From Mesorhizobium_G sp049840935 (GTDB lineage: Bacteria; Pseudomonadota; Alphaproteobacteria; Rhizobiales; Rhizobiaceae): a DNA stretch of 64,000 nucleotides. The DNA is taken from NCBI GenBank assembly GCA_049840935.1, contig JASGJA010000013.1, positions 1 to 64,000 on the forward strand. Direction: 5' to 3'. Each line of letters starts with the position of its first letter. Position 1 is the stretch's first letter. The notes beneath the pieces are model-generated. The model was not told the origin of the DNA. It worked only from the letters and a program-made list of their open reading frames with translations, and made no database searches. The position numbers and the translations under genes were made by a program. Shown here piece by piece: positions 55,621-64,000 of this stretch.

Positions 55621-56961
55621 ATGGCTGGTTCGGCGCAATCGGGAAGTGAAAAAGCGAAGGTTTGGCGCAATGCGCACCTTGCAACCTTTGCGGAAGTGCT
55701 GCCGGGTATGGGCATTGTCGAAAATGGCGCTGTTGCGGTTCGCAATGGGCGCATTTCCTATGCTGGCCCTGAAGCGGAACTCCCCACGGAATTTTCCCAA
55801 GCAGAGACGATAGATTGCGAGGGTCGCTGGATCACGCCGGGCCTGATCGATTGCCACACGCACTTGGTCTACGCGGGCAACCGCGCCAACGAGTTTGAAA
55901 TGCGATTGGCAGGGGCGAGCTATGAGGAAGTCGCGCGGGCAGGGGGCGGCATTGTCTCTTCCGTGAAATCGCTTCGTGCGGCAAGCGAGGATGATCTGGT
56001 GCAGGAGAGTTCACCGCGCCGCATTGCTTTGATGGCCGAAGGCGTGACGACGATTGAGATCAAGTCAGGCTATGGGCTTGATCTTGAGAATGAGGCGAAG
56101 GCGCTTCGTGCAGCGCGCCGGTTGGGATTTACCCCCACCCCATACCCCTCCCCTCAAGGGGGAGGGGAAACCGGGAACTCAGCACTTCCGTCCCCCTCCC
56201 CCTTGAGGGGAGGGGTATGGGGTGGGGGTTCGAGGGAGCAAAATCCTGTCACCGTCCGCACCACATTTCTCGGCGCTCATGCGCTGCCGCCGGAAGCGAA
56301 CGGCGATAAGGACGCCTACATCGCTAAGGTGGTCGAAGAAATGCTTCCGGCGATTGCTGCCGAAGGACTGGCCGACGCGGTGGATGGCTTTTGCGAGGGA
56401 ATTGCTTTTTCGCCGGATCAAATTGCGCGCGTGTTCGACAAGGCGCGCTCACTCGGTTTGCCCGTAAAGCTCCACGCTGACCAGCTTTCGGACCTCGGCG
56501 GTGCGGCGCTCGCAGCGCGATATGGCGCGCTTTCCGCTGACCATCTGGAATATACGAATGAAGACGGCGCTCGCGCGATGGCTCAAGCCGGGACGGTCGC
56601 TGTGCTGCTCCCGGGCGCATTCTACTTCATTCGGGAAACCAAGAAGCCGCCGGTCGACCTGTTTCGCAAGCATGGTATGCGCATGGCGCTGGCAACGGAC
56701 AGCAACCCCGGAACATCGCCACTGACTTCGCTGCTTCTAACCATGAACATGGGTGCGACGCTGTTTTCCATGACGGTTGAGGAATGCCTCGCGGGCGTGA
56801 CGCGGAATGCAGCGCGGGCGCTTGGCCTGCTCGCCGAAACAGGAACGCTGGAGGTCGGCAAATGGGCGGACCTCGCGATCTGGAATATCGAGCGACCCGC
56901 TGAACTGGTTTATCGCATGGGCTTCAATCCGCTCCATGCTCGCATCTGGAGAGGACAATGA
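55621..56961 (+). CDS. hutI: Imidazolonepropionase with an in-frame repeat insertion
   Basis: HutI opens imidazolonepropionate to N-formiminoglutamate. The amidohydrolase metal motif is LIDCHTHLVYAGNRANEFEM; the later ligands are in KLHADQLSDLGG and LATDSNPGTSP. The protein is 446 residues, about 35-40 longer than usual. The extra part, from residue 171 to about 203, is encoded by a perfect palindromic repeat between ALRAARRLG and PVTVRTTFLGAHALP, which are normally adjacent. The inserted peptide is Pro/Gly/Ser-rich (TPTPYPSPQGGG in one arm, PSPLRGGVWGGG in the other). The frame stays open, so the enzyme may still be active. Confidence 0.93.
   Translation: MAGSAQSGSEKAKVWRNAHLATFAEVLPGMGIVENGAVAVRNGRISYAGPEAELPTEFSQAETIDCEGRWITPGLIDCHTHLVYAGNRANEFEMRLAGASYEEVARAGGGIVSSVKSLRAASEDDLVQESSPRRIALMAEGVTTIEIKSGYGLDLENEAKALRAARRLGFTPTPYPSPQGGGETGNSALPSPSPLRGGVWGGGSREQNPVTVRTTFLGAHALPPEANGDKDAYIAKVVEEMLPAIAAEGLADAVDGFCEGIAFSPDQIARVFDKARSLGLPVKLHADQLSDLGGAALAARYGALSADHLEYTNEDGARAMAQAGTVAVLLPGAFYFIRETKKPPVDLFRKHGMRMALATDSNPGTSPLTSLLLTMNMGATLFSMTVEECLAGVTRNAARALGLLAETGTLEVGKWADLAIWNIERPAELVYRMGFNPLHARIWRGQ
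56132..56228. repeat. Family C palindromic repeat inside hutI
   Basis: Perfect 36-bp arms (56132-56167 and 56193-56228) flank a 25-bp spacer. Each arm joins CCCCCACCCCATACCCCTCC to CCTCAAGGGGGAGGGG. The same element with one variant dinucleotide and a similar spacer (sharing GAACTCAGC) lies at 58512-58608. It is translated in frame within hutI. Confidence 0.97.
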
Positions 56962-58493
56962 CCGAGATCGTGTTGAAGCCGGGCGCTGTATCGCTAACGG
57001 AATGGCGCGCCATCTATCGTGGGGCTGTGCCGACGCTTGATCCAAGCTCTCATGCGAAGATCGAAGCTAGCGCCAAGGCGGTGGAACGCATTGTAGCCAA
57101 GGGCGAGCCGGTCTACGGCATCAATACCGGTTTCGGAAAGTTGGCCAGCGTACGGATTCCCGCGCAAGACCTTGAAACATTGCAGAAAAACATAGTGCTG
57201 AGCCATGCGGCAGGTGTTGGCGAGCCCATGCCCGTCGCCGTGGTGCGACTGATGATGGCGCTCAAGATGGCGAGCCTAGCGCAAGGTGCCTCGGGCGTGC
57301 GTCCGCAGACCGTCGCCATGTTGCAGGCAATGCTGGCGGCAGACGTGATTCCGGTCGTGCCGTGCCAGGGTTCGGTGGGCGCATCGGGCGACCTCGCGCC
57401 GCTATCGCATATGACTGCGACGATGATCGGCGTTGGCGAATGTTTTACTCCGCATGGCCGCGTGCCTGCGCATGTCGCGCTTGTAACGCACGGATTAGAA
57501 CCCCTGACGCTCGGCGCGAAGGAGGGGCTGGCGCTGCTGAACGGCACGCAGTTCTCAACCGCCTATGCGCTGGCCGGTCTGTTTGAGGCGGAAACGCTGT
57601 TCCAGTCTGCGCTCGTAACCGGCGCGCTTTCGACGGATGCCGCGAAGGGGTCGGATGCTCCGTTCGATCCGCGCATCCACGTGCTGCGCAAGCATTCCAC
57701 GCAGATTGAAACAGCAGAAACGCTGCGCAATTTGATGGCAGGCAGCGCTATCAGGGAATCGCATCGGGTAGGCGACGAGCGTGTGCAAGACCCATATTGC
57801 TTGCGCTGCCAGCCGCAGGTGATGGGCGCGGCGCTCGATATTCTGCGCAAGGCCGCCGACACGCTGGCGACGGAAGCCAATGGCGTTACCGACAATCCGC
57901 TGATTTTCGCGGAGGATGACACCGCGCTCTCCGGTGGCAATTTCCACGCTGAACCGGTGGCTTTCGCAGCGGACATGATTGCAATGGCGGTGTGCGAAAT
58001 CGGATCGCTGTCGGAACGGCGCATCGCCATGCTGGTGGACCCGGCGTTGTCGGGCATGCCAGCCTTCCTAACGCCGAGGCCGGGGCTGAATTCCGGCTTT
58101 ATGATCCCGCAAGTGACTGCGGCAGCTCTGGTTTCGGAAAACAAGCAAAAAGCGTTTCCGGCCAGCGTGGATTCGATCCCGACTTCTGCCAATCAAGAAG
58201 ACCATGTTTCGATGGCGGCTCATGGCGCGCGACGATTGCTTGGCATGGTCGAAAACGCTGCCGGTGTGGTGGGCATTGAACTGCTGGCGGCAGCGCAGGG
58301 GTGTGATTTTCATGCGCCGCTGGTTTCCAGTCCAGCGCTTGAGGCGGTTCGCGCGCTGGTTCGCGCCGAGGTGCCGCATCTGGACGAAGACCGCCATTTC
58401 CATCCCGACATGGAAAAGGCCATTGCGATGGTCCGCGACGGACGGCTGGTCGGCTCGGTTGCGGGCGCGGCCCTGCCGCAGGTGAGCGTGTGA
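56958..58493 (+). CDS. hutH: Histidine ammonia-lyase
   Basis: HutH removes ammonia from histidine to give urocanate, the first step of the pathway. The 511-residue enzyme has the self-forming MIO triad Ala142-Ser143-Gly144 in GSVGASGDLAPLSHM, the NTGFGKLA segment near residue 56, and PTSANQEDHVSMAAHGARR near the C-terminus. It overlaps hutI by 4 bp (ATGA). Confidence 0.97.
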   Translation: MTEIVLKPGAVSLTEWRAIYRGAVPTLDPSSHAKIEASAKAVERIVAKGEPVYGINTGFGKLASVRIPAQDLETLQKNIVLSHAAGVGEPMPVAVVRLMMALKMASLAQGASGVRPQTVAMLQAMLAADVIPVVPCQGSVGASGDLAPLSHMTATMIGVGECFTPHGRVPAHVALVTHGLEPLTLGAKEGLALLNGTQFSTAYALAGLFEAETLFQSALVTGALSTDAAKGSDAPFDPRIHVLRKHSTQIETAETLRNLMAGSAIRESHRVGDERVQDPYCLRCQPQVMGAALDILRKAADTLATEANGVTDNPLIFAEDDTALSGGNFHAEPVAFAADMIAMAVCEIGSLSERRIAMLVDPALSGMPAFLTPRPGLNSGFMIPQVTAAALVSENKQKAFPASVDSIPTSANQEDHVSMAAHGARRLLGMVENAAGVVGIELLAAAQGCDFHAPLVSSPALEAVRALVRAEVPHLDEDRHFHPDMEKAIAMVRDGRLVGSVAGAALPQVSV

Positions 58494-58511
58494 TGGCTGG
58501 TTTTACACGGA

Positions 58512-58608
58512 CCCCCACCCCTAACCCCTCCCCTCAAGGGGGAGGGGGAATTGAGAACTCAGCGCCTTTGTCCCCCTCCCCCTTGAGGGGAGGGGTTAGG
58601 GGTGGGGG
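58512..58608. repeat. Family C palindromic repeat between hutH and hutG
   Basis: Perfect 37-bp arms (58512-58548 and 58572-58608) surround a 23-bp spacer. The arms differ from the hutI copy only at CTAAC/GTTAG in place of CATAC/GTATG. The element fills most of the 139-bp gap between hutH and hutG and would form a very stable hairpin in the hut mRNA. Confidence 0.97.
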
Positions 58609-58632
58609 TAATTCTCGCTCGGAGATTTGCGC

Positions 58633-59448
58633 ATGAATCCGGCTTGGCTCACCATCACGCGCGGCGAGGCGCCTTTGCTCGTCAGCCTGCCGCATACGGG
58701 CACGGAACTGGCGGGGCTGGAATACCGCGTTGTTTCGCCGTGGCTGGCGCGGTGCGATTGCGACTGGTGGATCGACAAGCTTTACGACTTTGCGACTGAT
58801 CTCGGCGCGACGGTCGTTCACACCGCGATTTCTCGCACGGTGATCGACGTCAACCGCGATCCGTCCGGCGTTTCGCTTTATCCGGGGCAGGCGACAACAA
58901 CGCTTTGTCCGTTGGACACCTTTGACGGCGATGCGCTCTACAAAACGGGCGAGGAACCCGGCGCGGATGAGATCGCCGAACGTCGCGCAACCTATTTTGA
59001 TCCTTATCACGCGGCTCTGACCGCCGAGTTGAAGCGCCTGCGCGAGAACCATGAGAAGGTCGTGCTTTACGACTGCCATTCGATCCGCTCGGTGTTGCCG
59101 CGCTTGTTCGATGGCGAACTGCCCGTGTTCAATCTCGGCACCAATGACGGTAAGAGCGCAGACCCTACTTTGCAGCACGCCGTGACAAAGCTGATGGAAA
59201 AATCCGGGCAAAGCTGGATCGTCAACGGCCGCTTCAAGGGCGGGTATATTGCGCGCCATCATGGCAAGCCCGAAATGGGCGTCCATGCACTGCAAATGGA
59301 GCTTTCCTGTCGCGGATATATGCGCGAGCCGGAGGGCAAGAGCAGGCCGGACAACTGGCCTGCGCCTTATGATCCCGAATATGCCGCACCGATCCGCGCA
59401 CAACTGATCGAAATTCTTGAAACCGCCCTTGCGTGGGCAACCGATTGA
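58633..59448 (+). CDS. hutG: N-formylglutamate deformylase
   Basis: HutG hydrolyses N-formyl-L-glutamate, made by HutF, to glutamate and formate. The 271-residue protein has LLVSLPHTGTELAGLEYRV, WWIDKLYDFATDLGATVVH, the DCHSIRSVLPRLFDG motif and the late GGYIARHHGKPEMGVHALQM. ATG 58633 follows GGAG at good distance. It ends 10 bp before hutU. Confidence 0.94.
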   Translation: MNPAWLTITRGEAPLLVSLPHTGTELAGLEYRVVSPWLARCDCDWWIDKLYDFATDLGATVVHTAISRTVIDVNRDPSGVSLYPGQATTTLCPLDTFDGDALYKTGEEPGADEIAERRATYFDPYHAALTAELKRLRENHEKVVLYDCHSIRSVLPRLFDGELPVFNLGTNDGKSADPTLQHAVTKLMEKSGQSWIVNGRFKGGYIARHHGKPEMGVHALQMELSCRGYMREPEGKSRPDNWPAPYDPEYAAPIRAQLIEILETALAWATD

Positions 59449-59458
59449 GGACTGCGCA

Positions 59459-61132
59459 ATGACCCAACACACTCGCATTGATAATGAGCGCGTAATCCGC
59501 GCGCCGCACGGCACTGAGCTTTCCGCCAAGAGCTGGCTGACTGAAGCGCCGCTGCGCATGTTGATGAACAATCTCGACCCGATGGTGGCAGAGCGTCCGG
59601 GCGAATTGGTCGTTTATGGCGGCATCGGGCGCGCCGCGCGCGATTGGGAAAGCTATGACCGCATCGTCAAGGCGCTGAAACTGCTTGAGGCTGATGAGAC
59701 GCTGCTGGTGCAGTCCGGCAAGCCGGTGGGCGTATTCAAGACGCATAAGGACGCACCGCGTGTGCTGATCGCGAACTCTAACCTCGTACCGCATTGGGCG
59801 AACTGGGATCATTTCAACGCCCTCGATAAGAAGGGCTTGATGATGTACGGCCAGATGACCGCCGGATCATGGATCTATATCGGCAGTCAGGGCATCGTGC
59901 AGGGCACCTACGAAACCTTCGTGGAGATGGGCCGTCAGCATTACAATGGTGATCTGTCGGGCCGCTGGATTCTGACGGCGGGCCTCGGCGGCATGGGTGG
60001 CGCACAGCCGCTGGCCGCCACTATGGCAGGCGCATCCTGCCTTGCCGTTGAGTGCCAGCCGAGCCGCATCGAGTTCCGTCTCAAGACCGGCTATGTTGAC
60101 GTGCAGGCGAAAGACCTTGATGACGCGCTGGCCATTCTCGACAAAGCGGGCAGGGAAAAGAAGGCGATATCCGTCGCACTGCTGGGCAATGCCGCCGATG
60201 TGTTTCCGGAACTTGTGCGGCGCGGCGTGCGTCCCGACTGCGTTACCGACCAGACCTCCGCGCATGATCCGGTGAATGGCTATCTGCCGCAGGGCTGGAC
60301 CGTCGCCGAATGGGAGGAAAAGCGCGAGCGCGACCCCAAGGCAGTCGCGGCTGCTGCAAAGAAGTCGATGGCGGTACATGTACGCGCCATGCTCGATTTC
60401 CACAAACAGGGCATTCCCACGGTCGATTACGGCAACAATATCCGCCAGATGGCGCTGGAAGAAGGCGTGAAAGACGCGTTCGATTTTCCGGGCTTTGTTC
60501 CGGCGTATATCCGCCCGCTGTTCTGCCGTGGCATTGGCCCGTTTCGCTGGGCGGCGCTGTCGGGTGACCCGGAAGATATCTACAAGACGGACGCCAAGGT
60601 GAAGGAACTTCTGCCGGACAATAAACACCTGCACAATTGGCTCGATATGGCGGCCAAGCGCATCAAGTTTCAGGGTCTGCCCGCGCGCATCTGCTGGGTC
60701 GGTTTGGGCGACAGGCACCGTCTGGGGCTGGCGTTCAATGAGATGGTCGCCAAGGGTGAGTTGAAAGCCCCCGTGGTGATCGGGCGCGACCATCTGGATT
60801 CCGGCTCGGTGGCTTCACCAAACCGCGAAACCGAAGCGATGAAGGATGGCTCGGATGCCGTTTCGGATTGGCCGCTGCTGAATGCTCTGCTCAACACGGC
60901 AGGCGGCGCGACATGGGTGTCCCTGCATCATGGTGGCGGCGTTGGCATGGGCTTTTCGCAGCACTCCGGCGTGGTGATCTGCGCGGATGGCACCGAGGAT
61001 TCGGCGGCGCGGCTGGCGCGCGTTTTGTGGAATGACCCGGCGACGGGCGTTATGCGTCATGCAGATGCTGGCTATGATATCGCCATTGACTGTGCGCGCG
61101 AAAATGGGCTCAACCTACCGGGAATACTCTGA
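59459..61132 (+). CDS. hutU: Urocanate hydratase
   Basis: HutU hydrates urocanate to imidazolonepropionate using tightly bound NAD as an electrophile. The 557-residue protein shows the NAD-binding TAGLGGMGGAQPLAATMAG, the conserved QTSAHDPVNGYLPQGW and PARICWVGLGDRHRLGLAFN, and the HHGGGVGMGFSQHSG region. ATG 59459 gives the usual start MTQHTRIDN. It is the fourth gene of the operon. Confidence 0.97.
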   Translation: MTQHTRIDNERVIRAPHGTELSAKSWLTEAPLRMLMNNLDPMVAERPGELVVYGGIGRAARDWESYDRIVKALKLLEADETLLVQSGKPVGVFKTHKDAPRVLIANSNLVPHWANWDHFNALDKKGLMMYGQMTAGSWIYIGSQGIVQGTYETFVEMGRQHYNGDLSGRWILTAGLGGMGGAQPLAATMAGASCLAVECQPSRIEFRLKTGYVDVQAKDLDDALAILDKAGREKKAISVALLGNAADVFPELVRRGVRPDCVTDQTSAHDPVNGYLPQGWTVAEWEEKRERDPKAVAAAAKKSMAVHVRAMLDFHKQGIPTVDYGNNIRQMALEEGVKDAFDFPGFVPAYIRPLFCRGIGPFRWAALSGDPEDIYKTDAKVKELLPDNKHLHNWLDMAAKRIKFQGLPARICWVGLGDRHRLGLAFNEMVAKGELKAPVVIGRDHLDSGSVASPNRETEAMKDGSDAVSDWPLLNALLNTAGGATWVSLHHGGGVGMGFSQHSGVVICADGTEDSAARLARVLWNDPATGVMRHADAGYDIAIDCARENGLNLPGIL

Positions 61133-61144
61133 CAGGAAGGCTAA

Positions 61145-61723
61145 ATGCGGCTCATCCGCGCAAAAGACTATCGCCGTATGCCGTGGAAAAACGGCGGCGG
61201 CGAAACCATTGAAATCGCGGTGTTTCCGAAAGGCGCGGATACGTCGAATTTCGATTGGCGGGTGTCGATGGCACGCGTCGAGAGCGACGGACCGTTTTCG
61301 GTGTTTCTGGGAATCGATCGCACGCTAGCGATACTCGAAGGCGCCGGAGTTGAACTGTCGGTCGTTGGAACAGAAACAGAGCGTATTGTGGATACGCCGC
61401 ACAGCTTTCCCGGCGATGTCGAGACGAGCGCGCGGCTGATCGATGGGCCGATAACGGATTTGAACGTGATGACCCGGCGCGGCGCGTTTCAAAGCCGGGT
61501 AACGCCATTGCAGCTTTCGACGCCGCGCGAAATCGTCGTTATGTCGCCGGTCGCGCTGGTCTATTGCCAGACAGGGAAAGTCACCATCGAACAGGAATTC
61601 GTGTCGCCGATTGAGCTTATCGCGGGGGATACGCTGTTTATCGAGGCAATGCCGAACGGGCTGGAATTACAGCCCGTTGAGCCATCGAAATTGTTCCTGA
61701 TCGAGATTGTGCCGGTCGGATAA
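61145..61723 (+). CDS. hutD: HutD/Ves family cupin-like protein
   Basis: The 192-residue protein belongs to the HutD/Ves family, a bicupin fold: RRMPWKNGGGETIEIAVFP near the start and FDWRVSMARVESDGPFSVF after it. HutD is found with hut genes in many bacteria and is thought to limit pathway activity or act as a metabolite sensor; it is not one of the catalytic steps. It ends the operon, directly before a family A repeat. Confidence 0.93.
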   Translation: MRLIRAKDYRRMPWKNGGGETIEIAVFPKGADTSNFDWRVSMARVESDGPFSVFLGIDRTLAILEGAGVELSVVGTETERIVDTPHSFPGDVETSARLIDGPITDLNVMTRRGAFQSRVTPLQLSTPREIVVMSPVALVYCQTGKVTIEQEFVSPIELIAGDTLFIEAMPNGLELQPVEPSKLFLIEIVPVG

Positions 61724-61727
61724 TTTG

Positions 61728-61881
61728 ACCCCTCATCCGCCTGCCGGCACCTTCTCCCTCAAGGGGAGAAGGCGAATAGTTGCAAGGCTGGCTTTAATCG
61801 CTGTCGTCGCAAATTTGCGAGACTTCGACAAATCGTCCTTCTCCCCTTGAGGGAGAAGGTGCCGGCAGGCGGATGAGGGGT
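61728..61881. repeat. Family A bipartite palindromic repeat, perfect copy
   Basis: Two exact 45-bp inverted arms (61728-61772 and 61837-61881) are separated by 64 bp. Each arm runs ACCCCTCATCCGCCTGCCGG and on to AAGGGGAGAAGG. It fills the gap between the convergent hutD and galU genes, 4 bp after the hutD stop, and may act as a terminator for both. Confidence 0.96.
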
Positions 61882-61887
61882 AAAACC

Positions 61888-62769
61888 TCAGTGCCGGTGG
61901 CCAGCTTCGTAAAGTTTGATCTCTTCGAACACGGCTTCACGCACACCGTCGCGGCCCAGAGCCATGTGAAGGTTTGCGCCTACGAAACCAGCCGGTGAGC
62001 CGCAGTCGAATGTGCGACCGGCAAACTCAAACGGACGGATTTCTTGCGAACCGAGCAGCGAAATAATCGCGTCGGTGAGCTGGATTTCGCCACCCGCGCC
62101 CGGCTTCTGGTTCTCAAGATAGTTGAAAACTTCCGGCTGAAGAACATAGCGACCCGAAATGAACAGGTTCGACGGAGCCGTGCCGGGGGCGGGCTTTTCG
62201 ACCATCCCGGTGATGAGCGGGCCGTCCTTGCCATCTGCCAGCGACACGATTCCGAACTTATGCGCCAGAGCCGGGTCGACCTGTTCGACCGCGAGGACGT
62301 TGCCGCCGTGCTTCTCGTAGATGTCGATCATGGATTTCAGGCAGGGCTCCGAATCCACCATGAGCATGTCGGGCAGCATGACCGCAAACGGTTCATCCCC
62401 AACAATATGGCGAGCGCTCCACACCGCATGGCCGAGGCCCTTGGCTTCCTGCTGTCGCACGAATGACATTGCGCCGACGGTCGGAACGCCTTTTGAAAGC
62501 GCTTCGGCAATTGCATCCTTGCCATTGCGGCGCAGGGAAGTGTCAAGCTCGAACGCATGATCGAAATGGTCTTCGATGGCGGCCTTCATACGGCCCGTGA
62601 CCATGATAATGTGCTCGATGCCGGAAGCGTAGGCTTCGGCAACGATATAGTCCAGCACAGGGCGGTCAACGATGGTGAGAAGTTCTTTTGGCACACTCTT
62701 TGTGGCCGGCAACATTCGGGTGCCGAAACCGGCTACAGGGATAACTGCTTTCCGAATTTTCTGCGTCAT
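61888..62769 (-). CDS. galU: UTP-glucose-1-phosphate uridylyltransferase
   Basis: GalU makes UDP-glucose from glucose-1-phosphate and UTP. The 293-residue enzyme has KAVIPVAGFGTRMLPATKSV at the N-terminus, PKELLTIVDRPVLDYIVAEA, and GGEIQLTDAIISLL in the C-terminal part. ATG 62769 (MTQKIRKAVIPV) is the natural start. UDP-glucose is the substrate of the cyclic glucan synthase encoded divergently next to it, so the neighbouring genes supply and use the same sugar nucleotide. Confidence 0.96.
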   Translation of the reverse strand: MTQKIRKAVIPVAGFGTRMLPATKSVPKELLTIVDRPVLDYIVAEAYASGIEHIIMVTGRMKAAIEDHFDHAFELDTSLRRNGKDAIAEALSKGVPTVGAMSFVRQQEAKGLGHAVWSARHIVGDEPFAVMLPDMLMVDSEPCLKSMIDIYEKHGGNVLAVEQVDPALAHKFGIVSLADGKDGPLITGMVEKPAPGTAPSNLFISGRYVLQPEVFNYLENQKPGAGGEIQLTDAIISLLGSQEIRPFEFAGRTFDCGSPAGFVGANLHMALGRDGVREAVFEEIKLYEAGHRH

Positions 62770-62958
62770 ACTTTGATCCCGTCTGAAAATAGCCCTGTTT
62801 GGGCGCAACCACGAGCTTCCGCAAGCGTTTCTTGCCGCTAAGTCAAACTGATGTAGAAATTGTGTCGATAGACGTTGCGATTGAACCAATCGCGTTTAAG
62901 ACGGAAAGTTCCCGCCAGCGTTTCAGGACGCAAGCATGTTTCGAACGGAAGTGTTTTC

Positions 62959-64000
62959 ATGAATGCTCATGCGCGTACAGATGCGAGCGCCACAACGGCT
63001 CCGCTTCTTCCCGTTGCAGAAGTGCCAATTCGCGCCAATTTCCTCGATGAAGAAAGATTGCGCAAGCTGGGCGAAAGTCTGGCCAAGGGCGAATTGGACA
63101 GCTATTTCGGCCTGACGGAAACGGATTACCTTGCGCGCAACAAGGAAAACGCCGCAAAAATCCTTGAGGTTTATCTCTCCACAAACGCTGCGCAGGCCAA
63201 GGGCGAATCGATCACGCCCGCCGCGCAATGGCTGCTGGACAATAACTATCTTGTTGAAGAGACGATCTTTCAGATCAAGCGCGATTTACCGCCGCGCTTC
63301 CTTCGCGAACTGCCGAAAATGGATATCGGCAATGGCCAGCGCGTACCCCGCACATTGGCAATCGCTTGGCTCTATGTGGCCCATGTTGACAGCACCGTCT
63401 CGTCCAACAGCTTCAAGGCTATTGTTGATGGCTTTCAGTCCGTGCAGCCGCTGCAAATCGGCGAACTTTGGGCGCTGCCATCGCTGCTGCGTTATGTGCT
63501 GGTGGAAAATCTGCGCCGCCTTGCACAACGCGTGGGCCGTGCGCGCAACATGCGCCATCAGGCGAACGACCTTGCTGACAAGCTGCTGGCTCTGGACGAC
63601 GAAGGCGATGTCGAGCTTCTGCGCAACTATACGGCACATGCACGCGACATAACTTTCGCAACTCAGTTGCTCTATCGCCTGCGGGATGGCTCGCAAAACG
63701 CGGGCAGGGCGCTGATGTGGCTGGAAGGCGAGCTGGAGGCGGCGGGCACAGACGCCGAGCAAATCACCGTCAGCGAACATCGCCAGCTTTCCAGCGGCAA
63801 TGTCACGACCGGCAATATTATTCGCGGCCTGCGGCTCATCAATGACGTTGACTGGACGGTCTGGTTTGAGGAGGTCAGCCGCATCGATGCGTTGCTGCGC
63901 GAGCGCACGAATTTCGCGCAACTCGATTTCCAATCACGCGACCAATACCGCACCGTAGTTGAGGAACTGGCTCGCAGGGCCAAGAAGGCCGAGTATGATG
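62959..64000 (+). CDS. cgs: Cyclic beta-1,2-glucan synthase, N-terminal part
   Basis: The gene runs off the window; 347 codons are visible. The N-terminal region (IRANFLDEERLRKLGESLAK, AAQWLLDNNYLVEETIFQIK, LPPRFLRELPKM) matches ChvB/NdvB/Cgs, a giant inner-membrane enzyme of about 2,800 residues that makes periplasmic cyclic beta-1,2-glucans needed for host interaction and osmotic adaptation. AIAWLYVAHVDSTVSSNSFK and LPSLLRYVLVENLRRLA continue the same domain. The glycosyltransferase and phosphorylase domains would lie downstream. It is divergent from galU, which makes its UDP-glucose. Confidence 0.9.
   Translation, partial: MNAHARTDASATTAPLLPVAEVPIRANFLDEERLRKLGESLAKGELDSYFGLTETDYLARNKENAAKILEVYLSTNAAQAKGESITPAAQWLLDNNYLVEETIFQIKRDLPPRFLRELPKMDIGNGQRVPRTLAIAWLYVAHVDSTVSSNSFKAIVDGFQSVQPLQIGELWALPSLLRYVLVENLRRLAQRVGRARNMRHQANDLADKLLALDDEGDVELLRNYTAHARDITFATQLLYRLRDGSQNAGRALMWLEGELEAAGTDAEQITVSEHRQLSSGNVTTGNIIRGLRLINDVDWTVWFEEVSRIDALLRERTNFAQLDFQSRDQYRTVVEELARRAKKAEYD

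Overview
The window reads as chromosomal core sequence from an alphaproteobacterium of the order Hyphomicrobiales (Rhizobiales), most like the Brucella/Ochrobactrum group. This assignment is an inference from content: an aapJQMP general amino-acid transporter, the pmbA / inositol-phosphatase / DUF4170 / DUF374 / waaA / lpxK / DUF2093 / mutL cluster, a HutF/HutG-type histidine pathway, and the start of a cyclic beta-1,2-glucan synthase. I see no prophage, transposase, CRISPR array, rRNA or tRNA.

Layout. 0-7.4 kb: end of a DUF47 gene, PiT phosphate transporter, Nudix hydrolase, metC (minus) and aapJQMP. 7.7-13.5 kb: FAD monooxygenase with a CHCC zinc-finger protein, ppk-ppx and a DoxX protein. 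13.6-17.8 kb: fumC, a second DoxX protein and groESL with a perfect CIRCE operator. 18-23 kb: a three-gene cluster of unknown role (membrane GHSTG hydrolase, ICMT-like protein, Tat-exported GHSFG hydrolase), a HAD phosphatase, ribF and hdeD. 23-30 kb: ileS, a lipoprotein, tadA, a repeat-rich pseudouridine synthase and rsmD. 30-36 kb: two M16 peptidase-family genes, a patatin, pmbA and an inositol-phosphatase-family gene. 36-41.6 kb: lipid A/Kdo genes and mutL. 41.8-48 kb: gcdH, prmB, kbl-tdh and an ALDH7 dehydrogenase. 48-52 kb: znuABC and zur around two operator-like sites. 52-61.7 kb: a DAO-family oxidoreductase plus RidA, then the full histidine utilisation set (hutC-hutF divergent from hutI-hutH-hutG-hutU-hutD). 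61.9-64 kb: galU and the 5' part of cgs.

Two features cut across the window. First, six bipartite palindromic repeats of three families (arms of roughly 36-50 bp) lie between genes and also inside genes. One perfect 36-bp inverted repeat is inserted in frame in hutI, a sister copy lies between hutH and hutG, and a different family lies in frame at the 5' end of the second M16 gene. They resemble in behaviour the protein-invading palindromic elements known from Rickettsia. Second, eight otherwise well conserved genes (metC, aapQ, aapM, ppk, ppx, ileS, gcdH, prmB) carry eleven single-base frameshifts, ten of them apparent insertions. Because ileS is essential and the frames join cleanly into full-length proteins, sequencing or assembly error is the likeliest cause. 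Coordinates for these genes span the whole corrected gene.
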